From positions 298,809-362,808 of the forward strand of contig CAUYUJ010011259.1 of assembly GCA_963575745.1 (NCBI GenBank): DNA of 64,000 nucleotides. Direction: 5' to 3'. The position numbers and the translations under genes are program-made. Below, piece after piece: positions 9,634 to 20,441 of the stretch. The notes below the pieces were generated by a model. The model was not told the origin of the DNA and did no database searches. It saw only the letters and a list, made by a program, of their open reading frames with translations. Position 1 is the stretch's first letter; each line of letters begins with the position of its first letter. The DNA comes from Prorocentrum cordatum. Taxonomy: Eukaryota; Sar; Dinophyceae; Prorocentrales; Prorocentraceae.

Positions 9634-10550
9634 GCACGCCCGTGGTCGTGCACGGGCTCGCCGGCGCGCCGAGGCAGAGCGGCCTCTCCGCGAGGGCCGT
9701 GAGGTTCGTGGAGGAGACGGGGTGGTACTCTGGGCTTCCTGGGCGGGGTCGGAGTACTCCAGAGTTCGTAATAAGGGGAGGGGGGTCTCATTTCGGGGGG
9801 GGTCTCTTCCAGGTATCTTGGAGGGCCTTGGGGGTCTGGGGGACGATGTTTTGGAGGGTTCTCCCACGGGGGAGGTCTGAAGTGGCTTGTCTTGGAGGGT
9901 CCAGACCCCCTCCCTTTTATTACGACATCTGGAGTAGTTGGGGTCGGAGGATCGCGCCGCATCGCCGATGCATCGGCGATGCGGCTCGATGCGGAGCGCG
10001 GTTTGCGTCACGTCGACGTCGCCGGTGCATCGCCGACGCCGGCGATGCATCGGCATTGCATCGCCGATGCATCAGTGATGCATCTAACCGAACCCCCCGG
10101 ATGATAAATCATACCCCCCACTCTTAACGATTGAGAGTTGATTATCCTTGGCCAGTTTGTCAGGGGAGAGGGGTGGCAAGGCAGATGTTGATTATCGCGG
10201 GGGACAGTTGCGAGGCGAAGTTGCTATCTTCGTATGTCGTCTAGCACATCATCAAAAACGTTTGGCATGGCAATGGTGGTCTCACCATTTCAGCTTTCGC
10301 CAGTCACAAACGTGTGGGAGTGCTTTGGGATTCTCACCATTTCAGCTTTCCAAGTCACGAACGTGTGACAGGGCTATGGGATTCTCACTACTTCAGCGAC
10401 TTGTTCGAGAATGTTTGCAAGAGAGGCTTCCTGGCGAGGAGCGCCAAGGATCTCAAGAGCGCGGGCCAGCTCTAGGATGTGCAGAGTGCAGAGGATCATC
10501 ATCATCATCAGCAGCAGCATCAGCATCATCAGCATCAGCATCAGCATCAG

Positions 10551-10620
<70 letters not shown>

Positions 10621-10934
10621 GGCAGCAGCGTCATCAGCAGCAGCATCATCATCATCACACCAACATCCCCATCATCCTCCTCAACGTCCTTTATGCTGCG
10701 ATCTGCCCGGAAATCGTTGGTTATCCTCCCTGGACCCCGGCCTTTCTTGTCCCTCGGGATCTCTCATCCGGGGTGGTTGGCTACTCGGACCCCATCTGGG
10801 AGGCCTCTTAGGTACGCCGTGCAGCTCCCCGGCGGCGAGCAGACGCTCGTGCGGCCCGAGGACCTGCGGCCAGAGGTCTCCCACGCGGCCAAGGCGGCGA
10901 AGGGCAAGCGCAGCGCGCCGCCGCAGGAGACCGG
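9634..10934 (+). CDS. Two-exon gene fragment with a 1,087-nt intron
   Basis: Exon 1 (9634-9724) reads GTPVVVHGLAGAPRQSGLSA then RAVRFVEETG. Exon 2 (10812 to about 10934) reads YAVQLPGGEQTLVRPEDLRP. Joining GT at 9725 to AG at 10811 keeps the frame and gives the junction ETGWYAVQLPGG. Alternation of short beta-like stretches (VVVHGL, VRFVEETGWYAVQL) suggests a small beta-barrel; from memory, dinoflagellate proteins often carry this kind of segment, but it is not diagnostic. Both splice junctions contain GGTAC, a direct repeat across the intron. The upstream acceptor (CCTCTGCAG) and the intron's own 3' end (CCTCTTAG) resemble each other. Start, stop and the other exons are not identified. The intron carries an M6 element, ATCGCCGAT repeats and an ATC tract. 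Confidence 0.55.
9745..9949. mobile_element. MITE-like element, family M6, inside an intron, with target duplication
   Basis: GGGGTCGGAG at 9745-9754 and 9940-9949 flanks an element of 185 bp (9755-9939). The ends are inverted: TACTCCAGAGTTCGTAATAA at the left and TTATTACGACATCTGGAGTA at the right, extending into GGGAGGGGG/CCCCCTCCC. It sits entirely within the intron of the two-exon fragment. Confidence 0.8.
9955..10085. repeat. Clustered ATCGCCGAT/ATCGGCGAT palindromic repeat, block 2
   Basis: Same unit as 9,455-9,596, with the shared flank GGATCGCGCCGCATCGCC. Intronic. Confidence 0.75.
10272..10405. repeat. Short tandem repeat, about 60-bp unit
   Basis: Two to three copies containing CTCACCATTTCAGCTTTC and AAACGTGTG/GAACGTGTG. 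Confidence 0.7.
10495..10660. repeat. ATC/CAT microsatellite
   Basis: Long CAT triplet tract with CAG interruptions, inside the same intron. Source of false poly-His, poly-Ser and poly-Ile ORFs. Confidence 0.95.
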
Positions 10935-11076
10935 CGTGCGGGGCCGGGGCACGTGCCGTACTTCGGGGAGTCACCAGGGAGGCACGTGCCGTACTTCGTG
11001 AAGTACTGCGGCGTGTCGTACTTCGGGGAGGGGGCAGAGGATGGCCTGCCGCACGGTGGAGGCACCAGGGGGGGCA

Positions 11077-11261
11077 CGAAGAATGGCAGAAACATAAAAA
11101 AAATCGGAGGCCCGCGCGGATTTCTCGGATCCGCGCTGGACCCCCTGGCGGCGCCTCCGGCGCCGCCCCTGGCGGCGCTCCGCGCGCCAGGGAGGGGGGT
11201 CCAGCGCCGATCCGAGAAGTCCGCGCGGACCTCCGAGTTTTTATGCTTATGTCATTCTTCG
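11077..11261. mobile_element. Hairpin MITE-like element, family M5, best copy
   Basis: 185 bp. The ends CGAAGAATGGCAG and TGTCATTCTTCG are inverted. The arms continue with TCGGAGGCCCGCGCGGATTT against its complement, and GCGCTGGACCCCC against GGGGGTCCAGCGC. The element ends nine bases before a MORN exon. Confidence 0.8.
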
Positions 11262-11270
11262 TTCCCCGAG

Positions 11271-12060
11271 GGACGGGCGTCTACCCAGACGGCGCCTCGT
11301 ACGACGGGGAGTGGTACAAGGGCAGGCGCCACGGTCGGGGCAAGCACAGCCACCCGGACGGCCGCTGGTACGACGGGATGTGGTGCGACGACCAGCGGAT
11401 CGGGGGTGCGCAGAGGGGGGTGTTGGTTCGAGATGGGGTTTGGGAGCGGCCGTCCAGAGTGATCTCGTTCCAGCCCGCCCCCCCGACATCCGCGGGTGCG
11501 ACGTTTGCAGTCCTTGGCCCCAGAAGTCCCGACCGCTTCCCCAGGGTCAGCTTGTCGTCCCGGACCCGCCTCTGCAAGGGCGCCTCCCTCGAGGGCGCGA
11601 AGTCGTTCGCGCGTCGCCCTTCGGCTCCTCCTCCTCCTCGTCCTCCTCCTCCTCCTCCTCCTCCTCCTCCTCCTCCTCCTCCTCCTCCTCCTCCTCGTTC
11701 TCGTCGTCCTCCTCCTCCTCCTCGTCTTCCTCGTCCTCCCCTTCCTCCTCCTCCTCCTCCTCCTCCTCCTCCTCCCCCTCCTCCTCCTCCTCCTCCTCCT
11801 CCTCCTACTCCCGTTCTCACTCCTCCTCCTCCTCCTCCTCCTCCCTCCTCCTCCTCCTCCTTCCTCCTCCTCTCCTCCTCCTCCTCCTCCTCCTCCTCCT
11901 CCTCCTCCCCTCCGCAGTGTCGAGGAGCAGCCTGCCGCTTGCCACGGGGCCCCGCCCCCCGCCTCTGCGCCCCCTCCTCCGGAGGAGCGGCCGCGGCTCG
12001 GAGCGCCTCGCGGACGGCCGCTGCGTCGAGGTCGAGTACGCGGGCGGGCGGCGACTGCCC
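11271..12060 (+). CDS. MORN-repeat protein, two exons visible
   Basis: MORN repeats are short beta-hairpin units, often in proteins attached to membranes or the cytoskeleton. Exon 1 (11271 to about 11410, acceptor CCCCGAG) reads GTGVYPDGASYDGEWYKGRR, HGRGKHSHPDGRWYDGMW, CDDQRI: one nearly perfect unit (YDGEWxxGxxHGxGxxxxPDG) and the start of a second. About 575 nt later, an exon at about 11985-12060 reads GRGSERLADGRCVEVEYAGG, a further degenerate unit (RLADGRxxEVEYxxGRR). The space between holds a long CTC tract and is probably one intron; its exact edges are not clear. Start and stop are not identified. MORN genes are numerous in dinoflagellates, so no specific role can be given. Confidence 0.6.
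11626..11925. repeat. CTC/TCC pyrimidine tract
   Basis: 300 bp of C/T with rare interruptions, in the probable intron between the two MORN exons. Confidence 0.9.
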
Positions 12061-12109
12061 TTGCCCACCTCCTCGTCCTCCGCCTCGTCGCCTTGGGCCT
12101 GAATTCGTT

Positions 12110-12670
12110 GGGGCCCACCCGCCCCCGACGGGGCGGGCCAGACGACGCGCCCGGCCTCACCCGTGCCCGCCCGCGCAGGCAGCTTTTTGGGAGGCGGTGC
12201 TGCGCGCTTTATCTGCCTGACGACACTTTTGGACAGGTCGCGGGATAGGCTGGCAGCCTCCTCCACTCCCTTCCCTCCTGTGCACCCTCCTCCCCTCCCT
12301 CTTCGCACCCGCCTCCACTCGCGCGTTCGTTCTCTCCTCTCCCTCTCTACCTCCCTCCCTGGTCTCCTGCACTTCTGCCGGCCGTGCACAGCGAAAGGAC
12401 GCACAGCAATGGGCGCAGACACAGCTGGCAGCGTTCAAGCTGCTCCTGCGCCATGTCCGCTTTTTTTGGCCCGAGAGTTCAGGCGACCGTGCCCTCCTCG
12501 CTTCTTGACTCTTAATCTCCATCCTGCTCCGCTTCCTTCTCATCCTCGGATTTTACTTTCACCGCATACTAGAGGCTTAGCATCAAGTCTCGCCAACTCG
12601 AGCTGGCGACCTGGAGGCCCATCCGAGTTTCCTCCGAGCTGCGCCCTCCTGGTGCTCCTCTCACTCCCCC
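12110..12670. other. No gene assigned
   Basis: Pyrimidine-rich unique sequence after the MORN exon. Several frames are open, but I see no codon pattern or motif that I trust. Confidence 0.4.
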
Positions 12671-12672
12671 GC

Positions 12673-13559
12673 GGCCCTCCTTTCCCCCTCCTCCATTCCT
12701 GCCCCCGCGGCCTCTCGCGTTTAATTTTGACGAGGGCCGGCAGAAGTCTCCACGGGCATGCTCCCGCAGAAAGGCACTCGGGATTACACGCACGCCCGAG
12801 CTGCTCAAGCATGTCGTTTTCCCCGCCGCTGCGTTCGCAGAAAGGCACCCGGGGTTGCACGCACACCCGGGCTGCTGACGCAGTTTTTCTGTTTACTCGA
12901 CGCTTCCGCGCGACATTCGAGATCCGATGTCAAAAAGGTTGCTCCTGATGTGGTATCCTCGCTCTCGGCCCTCCTTTCCCCCTCCTCCATTCCTGCCCCC
13001 GCGGCCTCTCGTGTTCTTCATTTTGACTAAGGCCGGCAGGAGTCTGCCCGGGCATCCCCCCCGCAGAAAGGCACGACATCACGACATCACGTCCTCATGA
13101 CACCTCCCATGGGGCACCTACATGGCAAGTGCGATCTCTGTGATGGTGTCGCAACCGACCTCACTTACACACTACGCCACGCCGCACCGCACCGCACCGC
13201 ACCGCACCACACCGCACCGCACACACACACGCACACACACACACACACCACAACACACCACACCACACCACACACACGCACACACCACACCACACACCAC
13301 GCCACACAACATCACGCCACATCACACCGTACCCCACACCACGCCACGCCACGCCACGAGATCATGACACCACCCACGGGACACGACGGGAGAGCGACAT
13401 GACGACTGTGATGTCTGTGTTGATATCACAATCGACGCGCCGCTGGCGCAGCCGGCGCCGCTGGCGCAGCCGGCGCAGCCGGCGCAACCAGCGCGACCGG
13501 CGCGACCGGCGCGACCGGCGCAACCGGCGCAACCGGCGCGACCGGCGCAGCTGGCGCAG

Positions 13560-13608
<49 letters not shown>

Positions 13609-13639
13609 CGCAACCGGCGCGACCGGCGCAGCCGGCGCA

Positions 13640-13684
<45 letters not shown>
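12673..13684. repeat. Segmental duplication, copy 1
   Basis: Nearly identical to 16,747-17,940. It includes two local repeats starting GGCCCTCCTTTCCCCCTCC, two small hairpins around ACTCGGGATTACACG and ACCCGGGGTTGCACG, a CA/CCACAC-rich tract (13,180-13,350) and the start of the GGCGCGACC minisatellite. Copy 2 has about 178 extra bases. Confidence 0.85.
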
Positions 13685-13685
<1 letters not shown>

Positions 13686-13707
13686 AAAGGGGACCGAACT
13701 AGAACCA

Positions 13708-13739
<32 letters not shown>

Positions 13740-13806
13740 CACCGGCGCGACCAGCGCGATTGCGACCGGCGCGACCGGCGCGACCGGCGCAACCGGCGCG
13801 ACCGGC

Positions 13807-13838
<32 letters not shown>

Positions 13839-13843
13839 CACCG

Positions 13844-13878
<35 letters not shown>

Positions 13879-13883
13879 CGCAC

Positions 13884-13914
<31 letters not shown>

Positions 13915-14017
13915 CACAACCGGCTCGACCGGCGCGACCGGCACCGGCGCGACCGGCGCGACCGGCACGATCAGCACGACCGGCGCGACCGGCGCGACCG
14001 GCGCGCCCGGCGCGCCC
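13437..14017. repeat. GGCGCGACC minisatellite, array 1
   Basis: 9-bp unit GGCGCGACC with GGCGCAACC and GGCGCAGCC variants. Because the period is a multiple of three, all frames stay open, giving Arg-Arg-Asp, Gly-Ala-Thr and Ala-Pro-Val repeat ORFs. I treat these as artefacts. Confidence 0.9.
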
Positions 14018-14117
14018 GGTTGGGGGCCTCCGGGGGGCCTCTTGGGGCCATCTTGGGGCCTCTTGGTGCCTCCTGGGCGCTTCGGGGGGCCATCTTGGAG
14101 GGCATGGATCCAAGAAG

Positions 14118-14290
14118 AGGGGAGCTTTAATGAGCGCTGCTCCCTCGGAAGGGCAAAATGAGCCCAAAACCTTAGTAAAATCAATAATATTGCCTTGACG
14201 GGAGGGGGGAGCTTGCATGAGCGCTGCCCCCTCAGAAGGGCCAAATGGAGCCAAAACCGTAGTAAAATCAATGTTTTTGGCTTCAAGGAA
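14118..14290. repeat. Tandem duplication of about 90-100 bp
   Basis: Two copies of a segment with GAGCGCTGCTCCCTCGGAAG / GAGCGCTGCCCCCTCAGAAG and AGTAAAATCAAT. Confidence 0.75.
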
Positions 14291-14519
14291 GAGGAGGGTA
14301 CCTTATCTCCGTCCCCCCGTCGGGGCCAGAATCCTCGTGAGGGGTGTCGTTTTTTAGCCCTCCGAGGAGTCGAAAAAGACCCCCCCGGCGACCCGCGGAA
14401 CACCCCCTCCAGGCCCAGGGGGAGGGGGGAGGGGGAGGGGTAAACCCCTCCCCGAAGGGGAAGAAGGGGGGTTGAGGACAGAGAGAGCTCGCTGAACCAC
14501 TCACGCCCAAAGGGCTGGT

Positions 14520-14940
14520 GGGATTTGAGGATGTCTCGAGCGAAACGCTTGTTTTTCAGAATTTGTTGAGGATGTCTCGAGCGAAACGCTTGTTTTGTGT
14601 TATAGATTGTCCTCTCCTGGGGGCCTGAATTCTGAGGATCTCTCAAGTGGATTCGTGCCCTGGTCTTGAGGATGCCTCGAGCGAGACGCTTGGTTTCACG
14701 CCTCCAGGTGGCCCAGACAGATGTCTAGCATGAGGATTTGTTGAGGATGTCTCGAACCAGAGGCTTGTTTTCACGTGTCCAGGTCGCCCAGGCGGATGTC
14801 TAACATGAGCATTTGTTGAGGATGTCTCGAGCGAGACGCTTTGTTTGCACGTGTCCAGGTTGCCCAAGCGGATGTCTAGCATGAGGATGTGCTGACAACG
14901 TCTTGAGCGAAACGCGTGTTTTCACGTGTCCAGGTCGCCC
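14520..14940. repeat. Tandem repeat, about 74-bp unit
   Basis: Five to six units containing GAGGATGTCTCGAGCGA, ACGCTTGTTTTCACG and CAGATGTCTAGCATGAG. The GAGGATGTCTC core also occurs, inverted, in the 131-bp satellite at 41-42 kb and 59-61 kb. Confidence 0.8.
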
Positions 14941-15315
14941 AGGCACAGCACAGCCCTCGGCACGGTACATCAATATCGATACCTTAGCATTGCAGCCTGG
15001 CATGTTGCCTGGCACGTTCCGCGGAGCGTCCCGTGGCGAGTCCCCCTGGCACGTCGCGCGGTGCACGTCCATTGGCACGTTCCGTAGCGCGTCCCCTTGG
15101 CACGTCCCGCGGTGCGTGCCCATGGCACGTCCCCTGGCACGTCGCCTGGCGCGTCCCTTGGGACGTTCCGCGGCGCGTCCTCTTGGCATGTTCCCTCTGT
15201 CGATTAGTTCTGGGGCAGCTACCATCTGCTCAGGCAGCTCGAGCTTACGATCCAGATCAGTTCGGTGAGGACTCGGATGCCAGGGAGGACTCGATCCACA
15301 ACGCTATATCTATAT

Positions 15316-15352
<37 letters not shown>

Positions 15353-15990
15353 ACAATCGCGGCATGACGCATCGCAGTTCAGCACGGCCCAGCACAGCAC
15401 AGCCGTCGGCACGGTACATCAATATCGATACACTCAACTATACACTTTGGCACGAGAGAGAGAGAGAGAGCACAATCGCGGCATGACGCATCGCAGTTCA
15501 GCACGGCCCAGCACAGCACAGCCGTCGGCACGGTACATCAATATCGATACACTCAACTATACACTTTGGCACGTTCCTTGGCGCGTTCCGTGGCGAGTCC
15601 ACCTGGCACGTCGCGCGGCGCGTCCCATGGCACGTCCCTCGGCACGTCCATTGGCACGTTCCGTAGCGCGTCCCCTTGGCACGTCCCACGGTGCGTCCCC
15701 ATGGCACGTCCCCTGGCACGTCGCCTGGCGCGTCCCTTGGGACGTTCCGCGGCGCGTCCTCTTGGCATGTTCCCTCTGTCGATTAATTCTGGGGCAGCTA
15801 CCATCCTGAGCAGCTCGAGCTTACGCTCCAGATCAGTTCGGTGAGGACTCGGATGCCAGGGAGGACTCGATCCACAACGCTATATAGAAAACAATCGCGG
15901 CATGGCACATCGCAGTTCAGCACGGCGTAGCACAGCACAGCCCTCGGCACAGTACATCATCATCGATACATTTAGCATTGCATGTGCCCG
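14940..15990. repeat. Composite repeat: CGCAGTTCAGCACGGC units and GGCACGTCCC minisatellite
   Basis: A unit containing CGCAGTTCAGCACGGC, CAGCACAGCAC and CACGGTACATCAATATCG appears three to four times (near 14,945, 15,375, 15,490 and 15,905), interleaved with two GGCACGTCCC minisatellite stretches. GA dinucleotide runs lie at 15,320-15,352 and 15,454-15,470. Confidence 0.75.
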
Positions 15991-16660
15991 TCGCCCAATC
16001 AGGTGTCTTTGAAATGTTACAATGCCTTACATTTCTATATTCCTTTCCGGGTTCGTGGGTCGATCATGTTCTACTGCGCTGTCCCAGCGCGTTGGGCTGC
16101 CACGAGGCAGATCCTGCAGGACCAAGATTCAGCTGCGCGTGAGAGCGACCCTTCGCCAAATTGACCTTTGGTGCGGGCCCACCAGGGCTCCCTCAGGCAC
16201 TGGCCCACGCGCTTGGATCTGGCCCCCTCCCTCCCCCGCAGCCCCCCCCCCAAGCTGCACACCAAAGGTCACCCCTACCTGCAGGGCCACGCCCTCCGTG
16301 CCACCGAGAGCTCATGGCAGCGTCTCCTTTCCCGATCCGCCCCAGGTTCTCCAGACACACATACCGCTACCCTTGCCTCGTTTGCGCCTCGTTGGGCCTC
16401 CTGGGAGGCCCTCGTCGCCACCGCTGGATTCGCCTCGGGAGTCTGGTCAGAAGGCACCCCAGGAGAGGGCCATGAAGCATCGGTATCGATACCGTCTGGT
16501 GCCTCAAATATCTTGCATGCCTCGCCCTGATGAGATTGGTAAGAGCGGTTTTCACAATCGTTGGCCACGATATGTTGGGGGGTCACGGCATTGTTGTGAG
16601 GTGTACGTTGATTTACCTCTCTCCTTCTTGTTCTATCTTCGAGTCGGCGACTACGAGGCG
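15991..16660. other. No convincing gene; one weak ORF at 16,168-16,530
   Basis: A plus-strand frame of 120 codons (16168-16530) contains WASWEALVATAGFASGVW but has no motif I recognise and competes with other open frames. I leave it uncalled. Confidence 0.3.
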
Positions 16661-16746
16661 TCGGCGACTACGAGGCGTAGCTCGCGACGCACACATTCGA
16701 GATCCGATGTCAAAAAGGTTGCTCCTAATGTGGTTTCCTCGCTCTC

Positions 16747-17808
16747 GGCCCTCCTTTCCCCCTCCTCCATTCCTGCCCCCGCGGCCTCTCGCGTTTAATT
16801 TTGACGAGGGCCGGCAGAAGTCTCCACGGGCATGCTCCCGCAGAAAGGCACTCGGGATTACACGCACGCCCGAGCTGCTCAAGCATGTCGTTTTCCCCGC
16901 CGCTGCGTTCGCAGAAAGGCACCCGGGGTTGCACGCACACCCGGGCTGCTGACGCAGTTTTTCTGTTTACTCGACGCTTCCGCGCGCCATCCGCTGCAGG
17001 GCGGGGTGCGGCCGGGGACTTTTCCAGCGCCTTCTGCATGCGACTTCCGCACGCAGTACCGCATCGTTTCCTCTTGCTCCTCCCGCGGCGGTGCGCGCCG
17101 GCGCAGCCGACGGGCCGGCCCGGCGATGCGTCGGCGACTACGAGGCGTAGCTCGCGACGCACACTTCGAGATCCGATGTCAAAAAGGTTGCTCCTGATGT
17201 GGTATCCTCGCTCTCGGCCCTCCTTTCCCCCTCCTCCATTCCTGCCCCCGCGGCCTCTCGTGTTCTTCATTTTGACTAAGGCCGGCAGGAGTCTGCCCGG
17301 GCATCCCCCCCGCAGAAAGGCACGACATCACGACATCACGTCCTCATGACACCTCCCATGGGGCACCTACATGGCAAGTGCGATCTCTGTGATGGTGTCG
17401 CAACCGACCTCACTTACACACTACACCACGCCGCACCGCACCGCACCGCACCGCACCACACCGCACCGCACACACACACGCACACACACACACACACCAC
17501 AACACACCACACCACACCACACACACGCACACACCACACCACACACCACGCCACACAACATCACGCCACATCACACCGTACCCCACACCACGCCACGCCA
17601 CGCCACGAGATCATGACACCACCCACGGGACACGACGGGAGAGCGACATGACGACTGTGATGTCTGTGTTGATATCACAATCGACGCGCCGCTGGCGCAG
17701 CCGGCGCCGCTGGCGCAGCCGGCGCAGCCGGCGCAACCAGCGCGACCGGCGCGACCGGCGCGACCGGCGCAACCGGCGCAACCGGCGCGACCGGCGCAGC
17801 TGGCGCAG

Positions 17809-17857
<49 letters not shown>

Positions 17858-17888
17858 CGCAACCGGCGCGACCGGCGCAGCCGGCGCT

Positions 17889-17938
<50 letters not shown>

Positions 17939-17940
17939 CG
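16747..17940. repeat. Segmental duplication, copy 2
   Basis: Matches 12,673-13,684 almost base for base, except for about 178 extra bases near 16,987-17,164. The insertion edges lie next to repeats of TTCGAGATCCGATGTC, so it probably arose by local tandem duplication or its loss. The region just upstream (16,660-16,750) repeats the same TTCGAGATCCGATG unit. Confidence 0.85.
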
Positions 17941-17942
17941 CA

Positions 17943-17974
<32 letters not shown>

Positions 17975-17975
17975 C
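17685..17975. repeat. GGCGCGACC minisatellite, array 2
   Basis: The duplicated counterpart of the array at 13,437, but about half as long. The sequence downstream is unrelated to that following array 1. Confidence 0.9.
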
Positions 17976-18431
17976 TCCGGTTCCAGATCAGCCTCTTCTC
18001 CCCGTGCCACCGCCACCAAGAGGCCCCGAGCGTGAGACGCGCGCCGCGGGAGCGCCGCCGCAGGCGGCGCCAAGGCGCCGAGACCGCCCCGCACTGCTTG
18101 GGGGCCTGCTGGGGCCCACGGGAGCCCCGAGAGAGGCCCCGTGCGGGGCAGCCCCCGGCCGGAGCCCCGGCGCCCTCCGCGCCGATCTGGCCCCCAAGAC
18201 ATCCCCAAGGCGGCCAGAGGAGACGCGGAGCGCCCCGGGAGCGCCGCCGGAGGCGGGCCGCCCAGGCCTGCCCATGGGGGTCCGTCGAGGCCCGCCACGG
18301 GGAGGTGGTCTGTGCGCAGAGCCCTCGTGCTGCAGAGCCCTCGTCGCCACCGGCTGGGTGCTCCTCCACGTGCTGGTCGGAGAGAATCCCGGGAGAGGTC
18401 GGGGGATCAGTGGTATGGGGCGGGTGGCGAT

Positions 18432-18484
18432 GGAGGGAGGAGGAGGAGGAGGAGGAGGAGGAGGAGCAGGAGGAGGAGGAGGAG

Positions 18485-18516
<32 letters not shown>

Positions 18517-18622
18517 GGAGGAAGAGGAGGAGGCGGAGGAGGAGGAGGAGGAGGAAGAAGAAGAAGAATGAAGAAGAAGAAGAAGAAGAGGATGAGGAGG
18601 AGGAGGAAGAGGAGGAAGACCT
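18432..18622. repeat. GGA/GAA purine tract
   Basis: 190 bp of nearly pure purine on the plus strand. Confidence 0.9.
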
Positions 18623-18624
18623 TC

Positions 18625-18870
18625 CCCGGGATGCATCCCGACCCTCTCTTCAGGGCGGACCCACCCGCGGCGACGAGGAGCCTACCGGAGGCCCAAGAAC
18701 CAGCGACAGCAAAGAGCGCCAGGGAGTCCGCCTGTGTGGTGTCTCGACGGGCCCCCCTCCGAGTGGAAGTGCAGCACCTCGGGCGGGTGGCAAAGGCCCT
18801 GCATGGGGACCCGTTATAGGGCCCCCATGTAGGGCACCCGCTGGCTTCAAAAGGGGGCCCTAAAGGGCCC
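18625..18870. repeat. Dispersed repeat, inverted relative to 32,440-32,670
   Basis: Contains GGGCGGACCCACCCGCGGCG, GGGAGTCCGCCTGTGTGGTG, CCTCGGGCGGGTGGCAAAGG and CCCTGCATGGGGACCCGTTA. The reverse complement is recognisable at 32,440-32,670. No gene seen. Confidence 0.7.
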
Positions 18871-18874
18871 CTTT

Positions 18875-19047
18875 GTCGGGGGTGGACAGACCTCCTACCC
18901 TGACACGTCGATTAAGGAATTGGCCGTTTTCGGTTCGCGAGAGGGCGTCGCGGCCGTCATTTTTGCGGGTCCAGGTCCGCCGGTTTCGGTCCCAGGCCGT
19001 TTTCACTAAGGGGAGGTCTACTAAAGGGAGGTTTGTCCACCGCCGAC
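18875..19047. mobile_element. MITE-like element, family M2, copy 2
   Basis: 173 bp. Terminal inverted repeats of about 21 bp: GTCGGGGGTGGACAGACC at the left and GGTTTGTCCACCGCCGAC at the right. The interior matches the copies at 3,864 and 63,588. Confidence 0.85.
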
Positions 19048-19725
19048 TTTGGGATCCTTCTCTTCACCCCCCATGTGGGTGAGTCAGAAGCCGGGCGAAG
19101 GCTGGCAAGCTCGCGGCTGCTGATGAGCTCCGGGAAATTGTTGTTCTCTTCCGGGAAGCAGCCTGTTTACTAATTAGTTCGTTGAGGTCTTGCTCAGGGA
19201 CATTTTTTTTCTTCCGGGAAGGCCGTAATTAGCAGCCACGGTTTTACCAGCCCTCGCCCCCGAGCGGTCCCCCATGACCACCCGCCCGGTGGTATCGTTA
19301 CATATGCGCAGGAGCGAAAGAAGGACGCACACGTCTATGACTCCACGTGGGTTTCGAGAGGGCGCATTCCGCGAGCGCTCGTACCAAGAGGCTGGTCTCG
19401 CGGATTGGGGGCCGTGTTTTAGTGTACGTGGTTGGGTGGATGCGTCCTCTGTGGGCTCCTTATTCGCCCCTCCCAGACCTCCTCCCGCTGTGAACAGACA
19501 AGATGGAGTGCTTTGGTTATTTTTCCTCCGCGGGGGGCCCCTCACTGGGCCCTGGGACTGTCAAGCAGCTGCTCGGGACGAAGCGCCCGTCCATGGGAAG
19601 AGGGCCAGACCTCCAGGGGCCCACGCGAAGACATCACGGCGCCGGAGCTCTGGGCTCCCCGCGCGGCCCAGCGCTCCAGCGGTCCGATGCTTGCTCGGCG
19701 CTGGTGTGTGCACCGTGGCCCAGAG
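19048..19725. other. No gene assigned
   Basis: Unique-looking sequence with a few open frames but no trusted exon. TTCCGGGAA palindromes occur near 19,130-19,220. Confidence 0.4.
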
Positions 19726-19857
19726 CTTGGCATCGCTCGGACGTGTGCATCTTTCCTTCGGCGAGGGCCATCGAGGAGCATCCTTGGTCATTCGGCGAAA
19801 AAAACACGCACGAAACCGACAAAAAACACGGGGAATGGACGTCCGAGCGATGGCGAG
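19726..19857. mobile_element. MITE-like element, family M4, copy 2
   Basis: About 132 bp with perfect inverted ends CATCGCTCGGACGT and ACGTCCGAGCGATG. The interior includes CCTTCGGCGAGGGCCATCG and an A-rich centre followed by CACGCACGAAACCG. Confidence 0.8.
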
Positions 19858-20085
19858 AGGAGGAGGAGGAGGAGGAGGAGGAGGAGGAGGAGGAGGGAGG
19901 AGGAGGAGGAGGAGGAGGAGAGAGGAGAGAGAGAGAGAGGAGAGAGGAGAGAGAGAGAGAGAGAGAGGGAGAGAGGAGAGAGGAGAGAGGAGAGAGGAGA
20001 GAGGAGAGAGGAGAGAGGAGGAGGAGGAGGAGGGAGGAGAGAGGAGGAGGGAGGGGAGGAGAGAGGAGGAGGAGAGGTGTGGGGA
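19858..20085. repeat. GGA/GAGA purine tract
   Basis: About 230 bp of purine on the plus strand, directly following the M4 copy. Confidence 0.9.
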
Positions 20086-20441
20086 GGCCCTCGGTCCAAG
20101 AAGGCCGCGCGCACGAGCACGAGCTGCCGAGGGGGCGTCCGCGCGCGCCCGCGGGCGAGGCCCGTGGCCAGGGCGGGGGGAGGTGGCCGCGCCGCGCGGC
20201 GGGTCGGCGGGGCCTCGGGGGCCGCCGCGGGGCTCGAGGACGCGTGGCATCGTTCCCTATTTACACCTTAGGCGATGCTTCAGAAAACTTAAATTTCCGG
20301 CCAGGGTCTCGATGATTCTTCATGTTTCCATGTAAATCCTAAGATTTGAATGGAAACTTTAGGTTTTTATTCAAGTTCTGAGACTATGAATTTCTTAACC
20401 CATGATTTCTTAAGCATTTCGCAGGGTGTAGAGCTCCTCAG

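Noticed and set aside
13399-14254. Collagen-like Gly-Ala-Thr and Arg-Arg-Asp repeat proteins on both strands
   Set aside because: Produced by a 9-bp minisatellite; every frame is open, and the repeat continues unchanged in a segmental copy whose flanks differ.
14246-14286. SL-like fragments (CCGTAG and TTTTTGGCTTCAAG)
   Set aside because: The two parts are separated by 11 unrelated bases, and the first belongs to a local tandem duplication; no ORF start follows.
16168-16530. 120-codon ORF
   Set aside because: Starts and ends are arbitrary, two other frames are also open, and no motif is recognisable.
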